A program made the translations under genes and the position numbers. Shown here one piece after another: positions 9,651-24,800 of a stretch of 29,829 nucleotides of DNA (position 1 is the stretch's first letter; every line of letters begins with the position of its first letter). Location: NCBI GenBank assembly GCA_018136815.1, contig CM030940.1, positions 3,490,500 through 3,520,328 on the forward strand, in the 5' to 3' direction. The DNA is from Isochrysis galbana. Taxonomy: Eukaryota > Haptophyta > Isochrysidales > Isochrysidaceae. Below the pieces are notes generated by a model that worked only from the letters and a program-made list of their open reading frames with translations, searched no databases and was not told where the DNA came from.

Positions 9651-10274
9651 CGCTAAGTCGACCGGAAGTGGATGATTAGCGTCGCGTCAGCGCCTGACCC
9701 AGCGCAACTGCCCGCTCTCCATTCTCCTCCTCCTGTGTCCCTGCGGCGCGTCGCCATGCGGCGCGCCACGGCCTGCTCTCAGAGGTCCTTTGGGGGCTCC
9801 CAGAGGGCCAGCCAGGGCAGCTCAGGGGGCAGTGGAGGCTGGGGCTCAGCCCCTGGCCCCCCCTGCCTCTCCCACGCTTGCCTCGCTGGCCATGGGAGCC
9901 GCCCAGAGGCATCTGTCTGCCTGGCGACCAGGGAAGGGGGGGGGGTCAGCTCGAGGGCAGGCCCACGCAGGGCGTGGGAGTGCGAATCACGGCCCGCGCC
10001 CACTAGGGGTCTGGGCCAGTGTGGTGATTGCCCAGCCCCTGCCAAAGGGCAGGGGCTGTGGTTGATTGTACGGGCCCACCCCTGGGGGTGTCCGCGATGG
10101 AGAGAGGGGGGCGCGAGGCCCCCATTGACCCCCACTTATAAAAGTAGGTTGACAAATACAGCCAAATACATATGTATTTGGCCTCTAGCCAAACACGCCG
10201 GTAATTAATACGTATTTTCCATCTAGGCTTCGGTGGTGCGGCGTCTGCCACGGCCCGAGCCGATCGGTCGGCGT
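9651..10274. other. Gene-free tract after pol; possible 3' LTR region, hairpin-rich
   Basis: No convincing gene. A weak polypurine-like GGAAGTGGA (9664-9672) followed by TGATTAG may mark the start of a 3' LTR. A TATA-like TTATAAAA lies near 10136, where an LTR promoter could be. The GC-rich part (about 9780-10130) is full of inverted repeats. Examples are AGCCCCTGCC/GGCAGGGGCT (10034-10043 and 10048-10057, 4-base loop) and GGGGCT/AGCCCC near 9841. A larger imperfect pair also occurs, TGGGGGCTCCCAGAGGGCC near 9788 against a reverse copy near 9886-9910. A perfect 22-bp palindrome spans 10161-10182. The LTR assignment is inference. Confidence 0.3.
10161..10182. repeat. Perfect 22-bp palindrome
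   Basis: The left half GCCAAATACAT is followed directly by its reverse complement, with no loop. It is AT-rich inside a GC-rich tract and lies just downstream of a TATA-like sequence (near 10136). It could be a dimeric protein-binding site or the relic of a small inverted-repeat element. The sequence does not decide between these. Confidence 0.6.
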
Positions 10275-10282
10275 GGCGGGGT

Positions 10283-10989
10283 CCTACATGTGAAACACAG
10301 GAACAGTGTTTTTTTTCGGAGGCCCAAAACATATGTTTTTCGCTGTTTTATTTCGGGCGGCCCCCCTACCCCGCACATCTGTTTTTTACACTGTTTTTTT
10401 TCGACGGCAAAAAACATACTGTTTTTGCTGTTTTTTTTCTAAGTTTGGCTGTGTTTCACGCCTAGATGTTAAACACGGTGGGTTAGGTCTAGAAACACAC
10501 CAAAAACAGCTGTTTTTGGCTTTTTTGGAAACACGGTGAAACACAGTACCGAAAACAGCGGGTCATATATATATATATAGTAGCTAGTATAGTATACATA
10601 TATATTTATATCCATCTCCCGTAGGCTCACAGCTCACAGCTACCGGTAGTTCCTGTGGGAGTGTAATTGTAATAATTGTAACTGTCAAGCATAAGCATGA
10701 TTGTGATTGATGATTGATTGTCTTGCATCCAACTAGGTGCTAGGTGGTAGGTGGTGGTAGCTAGTGGTGTAGTGGTGCAGGTGGGAGGCCAGGCAATCAG
10801 GTGGCGGGATTGATTATGCTCTGGCTCTGGCTATGGCCTCGCTCGCACGCTCACTCACCGCGCGCCCGCAGCGCGCAACCCTCTGTTCCGGACATGGGGG
10901 TCTCCTAGAAACACGGTGAAAAACACTGTTTTTGACTTCCGTAGAAACACACTGTTCCTGTGTTTAACATCTAGGGTTTCACGTATAGG
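10283..10989. mobile_element. Outer non-autonomous TIR transposon (184 bp), interrupted by a second copy
   Basis: The left end is CCTACATGTGAAACACAG (10283-10300). Removing the inner element and one copy of its target duplication restores the right end as CTGTGTTTCACG (10449-10460) plus TATAGG (10984-10989). Its reverse complement matches the left end at 16 of 18 positions. The element is flanked by perfect 8-bp duplications GGCGGGGT at 10275-10282 and 10990-10997. The restored length is about 184 bp with no coding capacity, so it is a MITE-like element. An 8-bp duplication is typical of hAT elements, though other superfamilies also make 8-bp duplications; the assignment to a superfamily is inference. 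Confidence 0.85.
10461..10975. mobile_element. Inner non-autonomous TIR transposon (515 bp), nested in the outer one
   Basis: The perfect 16-bp terminal inverted repeat is CCTAGATGTTAAACAC at 10461-10476 and its reverse complement at 10960-10975. Perfect 8-bp target duplications GTTTCACG flank it at 10453-10460 and 10976-10983. The site lies inside the right terminal repeat of the outer element, so this copy arrived later and split that repeat. Subterminal regions are rich in AAACAC/GTGTTT and AAAACAG motifs in both orientations. The middle is AT-rich with a TATATA run (about 10565-10610). No transposase is encoded. Confidence 0.9.
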
Positions 10990-10997
10990 GGCGGGGT

Positions 10998-11490
10998 GGG
11001 TGGAGGGTGGAGGGAGGGGAGCGGAGGAGGGGACCGGCGCGCGCGCTCCATGTTCCATGACCCTATCTGTATAGAGAGAGTTACAATGTGACGATTCTAA
11101 AACTATCGTACAGTCGATAGTCCACTTTCCCGAAGGAACGCGAGCCGTCTATAAATACACTTGGACGTTCTATCTTTCTCCTTGAGAAGTGTCTCGGGAG
11201 TCGAGGTCGAGGAACTTATAACTTGTACTCGCCTCTAAGAATAGGAGTACCCGCCGCCGCCGCCCCCCCGTCCCCGGCAGAGAGGCAAGACCACCTCCTT
11301 CCACCTCATCCACACTCTACTTTTCTATTGTACCTGCCCTTTTCTTTCCTCTCTCTCTCTCTCCCGCCGTCCCCCCCCATCCACAAGATCTCTCAGCGCC
11401 ACCCACCCCCACCCACCACCCACCCACCCCCGCGTTTCTCAGAGAGAGAGAGAGAGAGAGATAAAGAAGACAGAGAGAGAGAGATAAAGA

Positions 11491-11554
<64 letters not shown>

Positions 11555-11681
11555 CGCGGGCGGGCATGGCGCAAGTCGAGCGCGCGTGACTTCCTCCCTC
11601 CCTGCTCCCCTCCCCCCTCCCGCCTCCCAACCGCGTCCTCCCCTTCCCCCTACCCGTCGCCTAACCCTTCTCTTCCCTCCG
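10998..11681 (+). promoter_or_regulatory. Probable promoter and 5' leader of the coiled-coil gene
   Basis: A TATA-like CTATAAATA lies near 11149, about 530 bases before the chosen ATG. Upstream is an inverted repeat, ACTATCG/CGATAGT (11102-11108 and 11115-11121, 6-base loop), that could bind a dimer. The leader contains a GA tract (about 11440-11549) interrupted twice by the same ATAAAGAAGACAGAG unit, then a C/T-rich block up to ATG 11682. A similar CTATAAATA occurs before the tepsin gene near 20980. The promoter role is inferred from position and motif only. Confidence 0.4.
11440..11549. repeat. (GA)n microsatellite in the leader of the coiled-coil gene
   Basis: An almost pure GA dinucleotide tract of about 110 bp, interrupted by two copies of an ATAAAGAAGACAG unit about 30 bp apart. 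It lies in the presumed 5' untranslated leader. Confidence 0.9.
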
Positions 11682-16358
<4,677 letters not shown>

Positions 16359-17934
16359 CGCCACGTCCCGTCACACGTAGACGGCTGGGCGTGCGCGGCA
16401 TTGTCATCCACCTCGCGTTGCGAGGACGTGGCTCTAGGAAGCAACGACATGGCTATTGTGGAGGGGTGGGTCCATGCACGGCACCGCACGTGCGTGCACC
16501 GCAAGACGATCACTCCCGCCCATTGCCTATATAGTGCCCTCGCGCCCTTATTTGGTGCCCCTCGGTTAGGGCGGCTGGACAACCACAGCGACGTCGGCGG
16601 CGGAGTCGCTCTCACTCCTAGCGTCCCTCAGCTGTGCGCATATGGCGCATGGACAAGCTGGTTTTACTAGGCCCTGGCGAGAACTTCAGTGGTCAAACCT
16701 ACCAGGCCTACCCGAGTTCTCTCGGCGGGTGTTGGATATTGGAGATGAAGATGGCTCATTATGTGAATTCTGACATAAGGCAGGATGTTAATGAAAGTGC
16801 GCCCGAGTCCAATTCTGATTCTGACGACGGGGTGACTACAGAAAGAGGTGAAAGATCAACAGTAACGGACTTCGGGGGCGAGATCTCTAAGAAATGGGGG
16901 TCTTAGTTGCGATTATAACATTAGTAAAATCCGCCTCTCCGCAGCCGCCCATTGTAGAAAAAAACTGAAGATCCTGGGCGAACACCTACTACTACGGATT
17001 GGGTACTAACTACCTCTCCGCCGACACTACCCTTATTTCCCTTCCTCCACCTCCTTGACCTTACGAGAGAAATACGCGGGAAAAGAGAGGGAAAGTCGCG
17101 TTCCGTCAAAAGAGGGCCAGGTGATTTTTTTTACCCAGAATGCTTGTTTCTTTTTAGGTAGGAATGTCACAACAAGATAAAAAAAGTTGGACCCCGGATC
17201 CACACGTCGCTGGCGCTCTGCCAAACTACCCCTTTGTGCGCGGCGCGTGCGCATAGCAACTCCCCCCCCCCCCCCCCCCACACACGGTAACCCCCAGCTA
17301 CGCAGGCTGAGTTTTCATCTTTTTCGTCTTTTTCTCACACCCCTCATCCTCGATCCTATTGTCGATGTTGTCGTTCTGCTGACAGGCGACGATGTCGCTT
17401 GGCTGATCTCCGCAGCCGGCGCGAAGGGAAGAAGAAGGCCTGGAGCGTCCGACGCACAGTTCTCGTTCTTCTCTTCTCCTCCTTCTTGCCCACAGGCCCG
17501 GAGTCCTCGTCGGTGGTGGTGGTGGTGGCCTCCTCGGTCGGAGAAAGGGCCTCCTCCTCAGTATCAGGAACGCGAACAGGCTCCGTCTCCTCCGCCGCGC
17601 CCTTGGAGCAGGAGGAGGAACGAGTCGGGCGAGCAGCGCTTGCGCTCGGCGTCCAGTCGACAGGTGGCCGTGTCTCGAGAGTCGAAGCCAGCGAGCAGGA
17701 GCACGAGAGGAGAGGACGGAGGACCGTACGGATGCGCGCCGAGTCGCCACCATCGTGAGGAAGACGAGGGCGAGGAGAGAACTGGAGGGTGAGCGAGGAG
17801 GGAGGAGGGAGGCAGGGAGGAGCCTTCTCTCTCTGGTAGGTCGGTGAGAGGGAGAGGAGGGAGGGGGGGGGGGGGGCGGGGGGGGAGGAGACCAAAAGAC
17901 CAGACCAGCTGTTTACGTTAATGTTCTCGTCATA
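16359..17934. other. Gene-free stretch after the coiled-coil gene
   Basis: No gene I can support. It holds a short hairpin (CCTCGC/GCGAGG, about 16413-16427) soon after the stop codon, a less GC-rich part (about 16730-16960) and an 18-base C run (about 17262-17279). Further on are a GGT repeat (about 17512-17527) and G-rich runs (about 17860-17890). Ser/Arg-rich frames exist on both strands at 17300-17900, but they look like by-products of composition. A pyrimidine tract followed by CAG near 17494 resembles a splice acceptor, but no matching exons were found. Confidence 0.4.
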
Positions 17935-18365
17935 TACTGTAATAATCCCCGGTCCCAGGGGGGTGCCCCCAAGGTTCCTGCCCGTCCTCCGCGCCCAGAG
18001 TTCCCCCGCGGAAAGAGTGAACGCACGGCGTGCATCTTCCTGAAAGTTGCTATGTTGCTATGCGCACGCACGGCGCCCCCGCGGGGGGCCCGATGCACAT
18101 CGCGCCGTGCCCATGCACGGCGTGCACAATGTGTTTGCAAGTCATCACACGTGCTCCGTGAGAAATATCTCTTAAACTGCACGTTTACGTAGTTGTCGGC
18201 CTTGGATGAAACGCAGGGGAAAATGTTGGCATGCGCACGAGCGGCGTCTCCGCGGGGGAACCGATGGTGCCCATGTGCACGGCGTGCACATTGGTGCAAG
18301 CAAGTCATCAAACGTACCCCGCGAGAAAAAAGTTGTTATGCCCACGCACGGCGCCCCCTAGTCTT
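17935..18365. repeat. Diverged direct repeats, about 110-130 bp units
   Basis: A block beginning ATGCGCACGCACGGCG near 18059 recurs near 18230 as ATGCGCACGAGCGGCG. Both are followed in the same order by a CGCGGGG motif, a GATG motif, CACGGCGTGCACA, GCAAGTCATCA and a GAGAAA stretch. A third partial copy (CCCACGCACGGCGCCCCCT) starts near 18338. The copies are diverged and of unequal spacing. No coding frame fits them. This could be an old tandem array or a fragment of an interspersed repeat. Confidence 0.65.
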
Positions 18366-19197
18366 TCGTTTAATTTTAAAATATTGCTGTATACATAACT
18401 ATGGACATTTGATCGCTCAATTCGACTGATGCCCCACAATTGACGGAACGACACCTGATGAGCAATGAGGCTGGCGAGCCTTAAGCAAACGCTCGGGGAG
18501 GAGTAGCTCCTGGGCGGCGATGGGCCAGAAAAGGGGGCGGGGGGGAAGGGGACGTGAGGTGACGATCCTATCGGAAGCGGACGGAATGCAGGCGCGATAC
18601 ACGGAGGGGGGGGGGGGCACCGGAGCGTGCGACGACGGAGAGGGAGTCGCGCGGGGGCAAACCCTAGCATGGCGGGGCAAAAGTACAAAGGGAGGTGTAC
18701 AGACCCTCCCTACCCCCAACAGAGATCATCCCGCTTTCTACTTTCTATATTCATCAGAGTTTTCAATCTCTCCCATGCCGGCCCGCATGTCATCTGACAC
18801 CCTCGAGGGCCCGACCCCCGTGCTGTGCTCCAACGCCCAACACAAGGCTATTGCTATTGCGCATTTATTGATATTCTGCAGCCTTTGGCCATTAGCACTA
18901 TCACATCCGCCTCCACCGTTGGGCTAGGACCTTGGCGTGGGAGTCGTGCTGGGAAGCGATACGATTCACGGGGGCTGACGCAAGAAAGCACATTTTACAT
19001 CTTTCCCGTGGTCATGGTGGCGAACGCGAGATATGAATTGGATTCACTTGCTGCAGGCCATGGCGTGGCCGCCGAATGCACCAGAGGCTGCTCTGCCACC
19101 GCGCATCCCGGTATTCACATACTGCACGGCCAAGCAAACTGCGCTGGTGCGTCACTTTTCTGCCGCACGCACCGCACCGCACAATCATCTCTCAATC
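18366..19197. other. Gene-free stretch, 3' side of the minus-strand zinc-finger gene
   Basis: No gene or RNA that I can support. It includes an AT-rich patch (about 18366-18420) and G-rich runs (about 18530-18620). The 3' untranslated region of the minus-strand gene, whose stop is at 19198-19200, would fall here. Short frames on the + strand show no family resemblance. Confidence 0.4.
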
Positions 19198-20121
19198 TCA
19201 TGGCGCGGGCAAAGTTAGTGTGACCGCGCGACCGCTAGCCAGCCGTCTGCGCACGCAGCGGGCAAACGACTCGGAGCAGCCGCTGTCGAAGCGGTTCCGC
19301 ACGCGTGAGAGCACTTGCTGCATGCTCCAGCCTCTCCCGGCCTCCTCATACTCCGTCCTCAGTGCGGCGGCCACCTGCTCCGACGAGAAGGAGCAGCCTT
19401 GGCCGCGCGAGGTGTGATCAGCGGCGACACATGTGTGCCGTGTGCAGAGCAGCGTACATATGAAGTGCCCTTTGGCGGCCGGCGGCGGCTTTGGGTCGAT
19501 AGTGTGCTGCTCTATGCCGTCGATGGGCTCGCCATTGGCAACAACGACTGCCAGCTCGGAGCGGCGAAAGCGGCCGGTCGCCTTTTGACACTGAGCAACA
19601 AATGGGCATGCGCCACCGCGGACTGCGTCCGCCCACGCCTTGGCTCGCGCTCCGCGCTGGCCCTTGCCCTCGGTGGTGCCCTTGACTACGTGCCATGTAC
19701 TGCGACAAATGAAAGCGGCCGAAGTCTGCCCATGGTAGCCATTGAAGACAGCAGTGACGGGCCGCCACCCATTTCCCGCAGCAGTGGCACACGCAGCCCT
19801 CACTGCCACGTCAAACTCGTCGATCGTCAGGTAGGCACGGCCGAGCGTGAGTACCGCCTCAAGCGAGGCGGCCGCCGGCCCGTATGTCATGGCAGCTGCC
19901 ACTGGAGCGTCCACACGCAGCAAGGGCGGCACATCCCCTGCCCCTGCCTCAACCTGCTCGTACATGGCTTGCGCCACCTCAATACCCTCCTCCTCTCTTT
20001 CCTTCTCCTCCTCCCTATTGTGCTGCCTCTCCTCCTCCCTCTCTCCCTCTTCCCCCGCCTTCCCCTCTGCCTCCTGCTCCTCGTCCGCCTGCCTCTCCAC
20101 TGGAGAGCCTTCCGCCGACAT
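19198..20121 (-). CDS. Putative FAR1/MULE-type zinc-finger protein, 307 aa
   Basis: A single-exon frame from ATG at 20121 to TGA at 19198-19200. The N-terminus (residues 1-60) is Glu/Arg-rich and probably disordered or helical. Residues about 98-235 follow a pattern seen in the DNA-binding zinc fingers of MULE transposases and FAR1-like proteins: a helix-like start (DEFDVAVRAACATAAGNGW), then C139, C172-P-F, and an H229-T-C231 pair. A helical tail follows (EQVAAALRTEYEEAGRGW, then QQVLSRVRNRF). No transposase catalytic core or SWIM finger is present, so it could be a truncated element, a domesticated DNA-binding protein, or an unrelated Cys/His protein. It is divergent from the tepsin gene. 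The family call rests on motif spacing only. Confidence 0.5.
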   Translation of the reverse strand: MSAEGSPVERQADEEQEAEGKAGEEGEREEERQHNREEEKEREEEGIEVAQAMYEQVEAGAGDVPPLLRVDAPVAAAMTYGPAAASLEAVLTLGRAYLTIDEFDVAVRAACATAAGNGWRPVTAVFNGYHGQTSAAFICRSTWHVVKGTTEGKGQRGARAKAWADAVRGGACPFVAQCQKATGRFRRSELAVVVANGEPIDGIEQHTIDPKPPPAAKGHFICTLLCTRHTCVAADHTSRGQGCSFSSEQVAAALRTEYEEAGRGWSMQQVLSRVRNRFDSGCSESFARCVRRRLASGRAVTLTLPAP

Positions 20122-21298
20122 CCTCTCCTCTTCCCCCCTGGTCCCCTACCCCCCCTTCCCTACCTCCCCTTCTCTCGCTTGCTCGCTGCTCCGCCCTCGT
20201 CTTCTCAAACTTCAGAATCGCAGCGCTGCCGGCCTCCTGCCCCCCTCCCCCCTCCCCCTTCTCTCCCTCTGCCTGAGCCAAGGGAAAGAGAGAGCGATGA
20301 GAGAGAGGGAGAAAGAGAGGGAGAGGGAGGGGGAGGGGCGGGAGGGAGCGAGCGAGAGGGGTGGGGGGGGCGGGCGGGGCGGGGGAAGAGAGAGAGAGAG
20401 AGAAAGGAAGTAAAGAAGTAAAGTATCTTCTGGAAGCCCAACCCCAAAAATAGTACAATACGGAAAGGGGGGGGGGAGGGGCTCTCGAGCGTTCTGGGTC
20501 GGGGGGACGGCCTGGCCTTCGAGGGAGCATTCTGGGCTTACGCTCGGAACGATACTGTCTGACACCGGAGACCAGAGCTCCCGAACGCAACACGCAACAC
20601 GCAAAAATACCAACTGAATCTGAAGATTCGGGCCAACGCCTGTATTACCTGTATTGTATTGGTATATTGGTATTGGTATTGGGTTGGCTATGAGCTATGA
20701 GCTATATGACGTAAGCTTTGCTTATAATTTGGGGTTTATCGGTTTATCATGTGTGATTTATTATCTGCGGCTGAGGCTCTTTCCAAATGGTGGTCCGTGA
20801 ATAGGAATAGCTAACAGTGTTGTGTAGATCAATGATGACATCGTGCGGCTAGCACTCGTGACGGCGATTCAGTGACTCCAGACAAGGGCGACGTTGCCAC
20901 ACGCAGAGTAGAACTCAGATATCTACAACAAAACACCTTCAGATTAAGTCGGAGAGGCGTGAAGACAATCTATATCAGTCTATAAATAGAAAAGGAGCCG
21001 TGTGAGAGAGATTCTGTGCGGACTGAGAGTATCTGATGTGCCGGGGGGGGGGGGGGGGGCGGGGGGGGCGGGGGAGGGGGGGAGAGGGGGGACGAGGTGG
21101 CGCGCGGAGGGGGAAGAGAGAGAGGAGAGAGAGAGGAGAGAGAGAGGAGAGAGAGGGAGAGAGAGAGGGAGAGGGAGGGAGAGAGAGGGAGAGAGAGGGA
21201 GAGGGAGGAGAGAGAGAGGGGGAGAGAGTGAGTGAGGGGGAGAGAGTGAGTGAGGGGGAGAGAGGGAGAGGGGAGAGGAGAGAGAGAGGGAGAGGGAG

Positions 21299-21361
<63 letters not shown>

Positions 21362-21859
21362 AGAGAGGGAGAGAGGGGAAGAGAGAGAGGGAGAGAGGGG
21401 AAGAGAGAGAGGGAGAGAGGGGGAGAGAGAGAGGGAGAGAAGAGAGGAAAACTTTACGCCCCTCTCTCCCCCCGTCACCTGTGTTGGGGGGGGCGACTGC
21501 TCTAGGAGAGCCGCTCTCTCTCCCTTTCGTTTATTTCTCCTTCCACCTCCGATACCATAATGATGTCCAGAAAGAAACGCGAGAGAGGATAGGATGATAT
21601 CCGTAGAAGATAATGCTCTTTAGTCGTGTTAAGAACTGGTGTCCTGGCCCACCAAACTCTACCCGCCACCAAAACATCGAGGAACAGAGCTGTTTATTAC
21701 CTACTCTTACCTTCCTCCTTCCCTTCTCCTCATCCCTGCCGGCTCTCTCTCTCTTCTTCCCCCCCCTTTCCCGCTGGCGCTCTTCCCCCTCTGCCCCTCC
21801 CTCCTCTCCCCCGCCCTCTCTCTCTCCTCTTCCTCTTCTTCCCCTCGCCTCGACCCAGA
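20122..21859. promoter_or_regulatory. Divergent intergenic region with purine/pyrimidine blocks and a TATA-like site
   Basis: It separates the minus-strand zinc-finger gene from the + strand tepsin gene and should hold both promoters. Next to the minus gene are C/T- and G/A-rich blocks (20122-20420). The central part (about 20600-20760) has TATTGG and GAGCTAT short repeats. A TATA-like CTATAAATA lies near 20980, about 880 bases before the tepsin ATG. G runs (about 21043-21075) and a long GA tract (about 21115-21440) follow, then a C/T-rich block (about 21710-21845) up to the ATG. The promoter assignment is inference. Confidence 0.4.
21115..21440. repeat. Long imperfect (GA)n tract upstream of the tepsin gene
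   Basis: About 325 bp of G and A only, apart from a few T and C. There is a nearly pure GA core (about 21305-21356) and short internal repeats (GAGAGTGAGTGAGGGG twice; GAGAGGGGAAGAGAGAGAGG twice). Frames across it encode Glu/Arg or Leu/Ser runs and are not genes. Confidence 0.95.
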
Positions 21860-24800
21860 ATGGACCGCTCCCTCGTCTCGCGCGCCACCTCCGACTCGGC
21901 CGAGCCCACGCCGGGCTACATGTACAATGAGATCTCCAGAATTACCTTTTCGTCTGCAGAGGCCTCCTCCTCTCTCCTCTCCTTCCTGCTGAAGCGGCTC
22001 TCACGGGGCGGCGCGAGCGTACACGTGAAGCTCAAGGTGCTCCGCGTGATCAAGCATTGCTGCGCTCACGGCCACCCCACCTTCAGGAGGGAGATGACGA
22101 GGCATACTGCAGAAATCAAGGAGTGCCTCGGTGAGAGGAGAGGGGGGGGTGGGGGAGAGGGGAAAGGGGGGAGGGGGGGGGCGGGGTTGGGAGGGAGCTG
22201 AGGGCAGGGAGGGGGCATAGGACTTGCAGAATGTGAATGCCAGGCGCAAGCGAGAGAGGAAAGGATCGGGAGGAGGAAATAGACTGGGAAGGAGAGACGG
22301 GCAGGAGTTAGGGTATGAGTTGTGTTGCAGAGCGACTAGCACGAGGGATCTGAGGGACGCCAGCGAGCGAGGCGCGCGCAACAGTAGGCGGGGCTCCGTC
22401 TCGCAGAGATACCGCGACCGCCCGGAGCGGTGGCAAGCGCAGAGGAGGAAGAGCGATCGCAGAGTAGCGGCTCTGCAGGGCGACTGTGATGTAGGGATGA
22501 AACGTGGCGATGCGGACGTGTTTGAAGGGAGGAGATGTGCCAAGCGGGGTTTGAGAGACAAAGGGGTGGTTCGGGATGCGCCGGCAAACACGACGAGCAT
22601 TCTGGAAAGCATATTGGGATGGCCAGTGGGCGGTGGCGCAAGCGACCAAAGTCGGCGACTTGCCTTGGTGCCCACGTCGCCCTGCTGAGCAACGTGCAGC
22701 TTGGTGCCCCTCACCCCGCCCGGCCACCTGCGCGGGCGCCTCGCAGGCCACCGCGGCACTGCGGACCCGCTCCACGGCGACGCGCTCAACAAGGCGGTGC
22801 GCGACGCGGCGCAGGAGACGATGGCCGCTATCTTCGACGCGGCGCCCGCGAGCGAGCAGTTGCAAAGCGCAGGGCGGATGCAGGGCTTCGGCAGCGACGG
22901 CGTGCCGGCGGGCGGGAGCGCGTCCATAGGCACGTACGGCGCACCCATCCCACCTGTCGGTGGGCTGGGCGGCGGCACGCTGGCGGTAGGGGGACTGGGC
23001 GGCGCAGGTGGCTATGCGCCCAAGGTCGAGACAGGTGCCTACTCGACCGGCCGGATGCAGGGTTTCGGTAACCCGACATTCGACCATCGACCGCAGGAGA
23101 CGTCCAAGCTGGAGAAGTTTGCCTCGTCGATGGCGACTGGCCTCAAAGAGGGCGTCTCAAAGATCCAGGCAAAGATCGGCAAGCTCAGTGAGGATGGGTA
23201 CGCATCACACGGCGGTAGCGCAGCGTTCAGCGGCGGCGGCTTCGGCGGTGGCAGTGGCACCTACGGCGGCGGCAGCTGTGGCGGCAGCCACAGCGGCTGC
23301 GGCGCGCCGGTGGGTGGCGGGTTTTGCGCGCCGGTGGGTGGCGGGTTTTGCGGCACCGGTGCTGGCGGGAACAGCGGCGGCAGCTTCGGCGGCTTCGGCG
23401 ATGGTGCGGGTTTCCAGCCGCCACCTGCAGCCCTGCCGGGTGCGACCTCATCGCCACACCGTGCTGGCCAGCCGGGTGGCGGCTGGGGCGCCGTTCCATC
23501 TCCGCTGCCGGCCAGCAATCCACCATTGCCGGTGTCGACTGCGCCGCCTGCCGAAGCTGCCGGTGAGTACGAGGCACGTCTCGTGGACGAGGTGACGGCA
23601 CCAGGCGGTGTGCGCGCCTCGATCTCACGTGAAGAACTGCGCAAGTTTGTTACCGCCGTCAAGTCGCTCGACTCGCGCGCCATTGCGGCGCTGCTGCAGG
23701 CGCGCCTTGAGGGCGCCGAGTGGCAGCGGCGGCTCAAGGCGCTGATGGTGATCGAAGGGCTTCTGAAAGAGGGCGATGACGCCGTGCTTGGCCACTTCCA
23801 GAAAAATGTCGGCTGCATCCAGGCACAACTCGGCTCGTCACAGGCATCGCTCAAGGAGAAAGCACGCAAACTACTCGACTTACTTGGCGTCGAGCACGCA
23901 CCCGCGCGGACGAGTAGTGCCTCGACGGCTAGCGTGCCGCCGTCCGCCGCGCGGAGTGCTGAGCCCCAACCCCAGCTACTCGACTTGGGCGGCGACGAGC
24001 TGCCATCCCCGTCCCTCGCCGCTGATAACTCCACCCTATTCAACGGGCTGACGGTGGACACGGCCCCAGGATCGAGTAGCGCAGAGGCTTCGCTCTTTGG
24101 TGGATTACAACTTGCCACACCGGCACCCGCGCCTGCGCCACTGCCGCCGGATGACCCGTCCGACATGTTTGCTGGACTCGCGCTCTCGGCGGAAGAGGGG
24201 CCTGCGGAGCCGCAACCTGCAGCGCTGGCGCCTCCGCCGGTCGCAGTCCCGTCAGCCGAGGCGGCGACGCGGGCGGCCGCCGGTGCGTCGCCGGACGGTT
24301 TGAGCGAGCTCGAGATGATGTTGGCTCAAACGCCTCCATCGCCTGCCCAGCCCGCACGTAGCAGCCCAGCCGCCGCCAGCAGCCCCGGCGGCGGTAAAGG
24401 TCTAGCGGGCATGAAGGCCAACAGCCCCGCCGGGCAGGTAGCGCCCGGCTTCGCGACGGCGCAGCAACAGATGGCCATGATGCAGCAGCAGATGGCCATG
24501 ATGCAACAGCAGATCCTTCAGCAGCAGCATATGCTCCGCATGGGGGGAGGCATGCAACCAGGTGCGTCTAGCGAGTTCAACCGCCCGAGTACAAGATAGC
24601 GCCGGGCCCACCGCTGCCACACGAAGCGGGCTGTGCGCGTACCAGCGGAATGACCCACTCTTCCCCTTGCACGGGCAGGCATGGGCGCACCGAGGATGAT
24701 GGCGGGCCCGCGGCCCGGCATGCCGATTGGAATGATGCCGCAGATGGGAGTGCATGCCGGACCGGCGTGTGTGCCACCGATAATGGGAGTTGGCGGCTCG

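Noticed and set aside
11087..11240. A TGTGACG start, inverted repeat and TATA box resembling a solo LTR
   Set aside because: No matching CA end or 5-bp target duplication could be found, and it fits equally well as the promoter of the coiled-coil gene.
16634..16906. A 90-codon + strand frame with an acidic Ser/Asp stretch
   Set aside because: It is too short, has no recognised family and shows no neighbouring exons; it might be a retroelement scrap, but nothing confirms that.
17298..17895. Overlapping minus-strand frames with a basic, Ser/Thr-rich C-terminus, and an acceptor-like site near 17494 on the + strand
   Set aside because: There is no ATG in a good position, no recognisable domain, and equally long frames exist on the other strand.
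19315..20421. A 368-codon + strand frame
   Set aside because: It is antisense to the zinc-finger gene and ends in GA-tract translation; the minus-strand product has the better protein character.
20818..20930. TGTTGTGTAGAT and ATCTACAACA as possible ends of a 113-bp solo LTR
   Set aside because: The ends are imperfect inverted repeats and the flanks show no target duplication.
20975..21560. Leu/Ser-rich and Glu/Arg-rich frames on both strands
   Set aside because: They come from the GA tract and have no non-repeat sequence resembling a protein.
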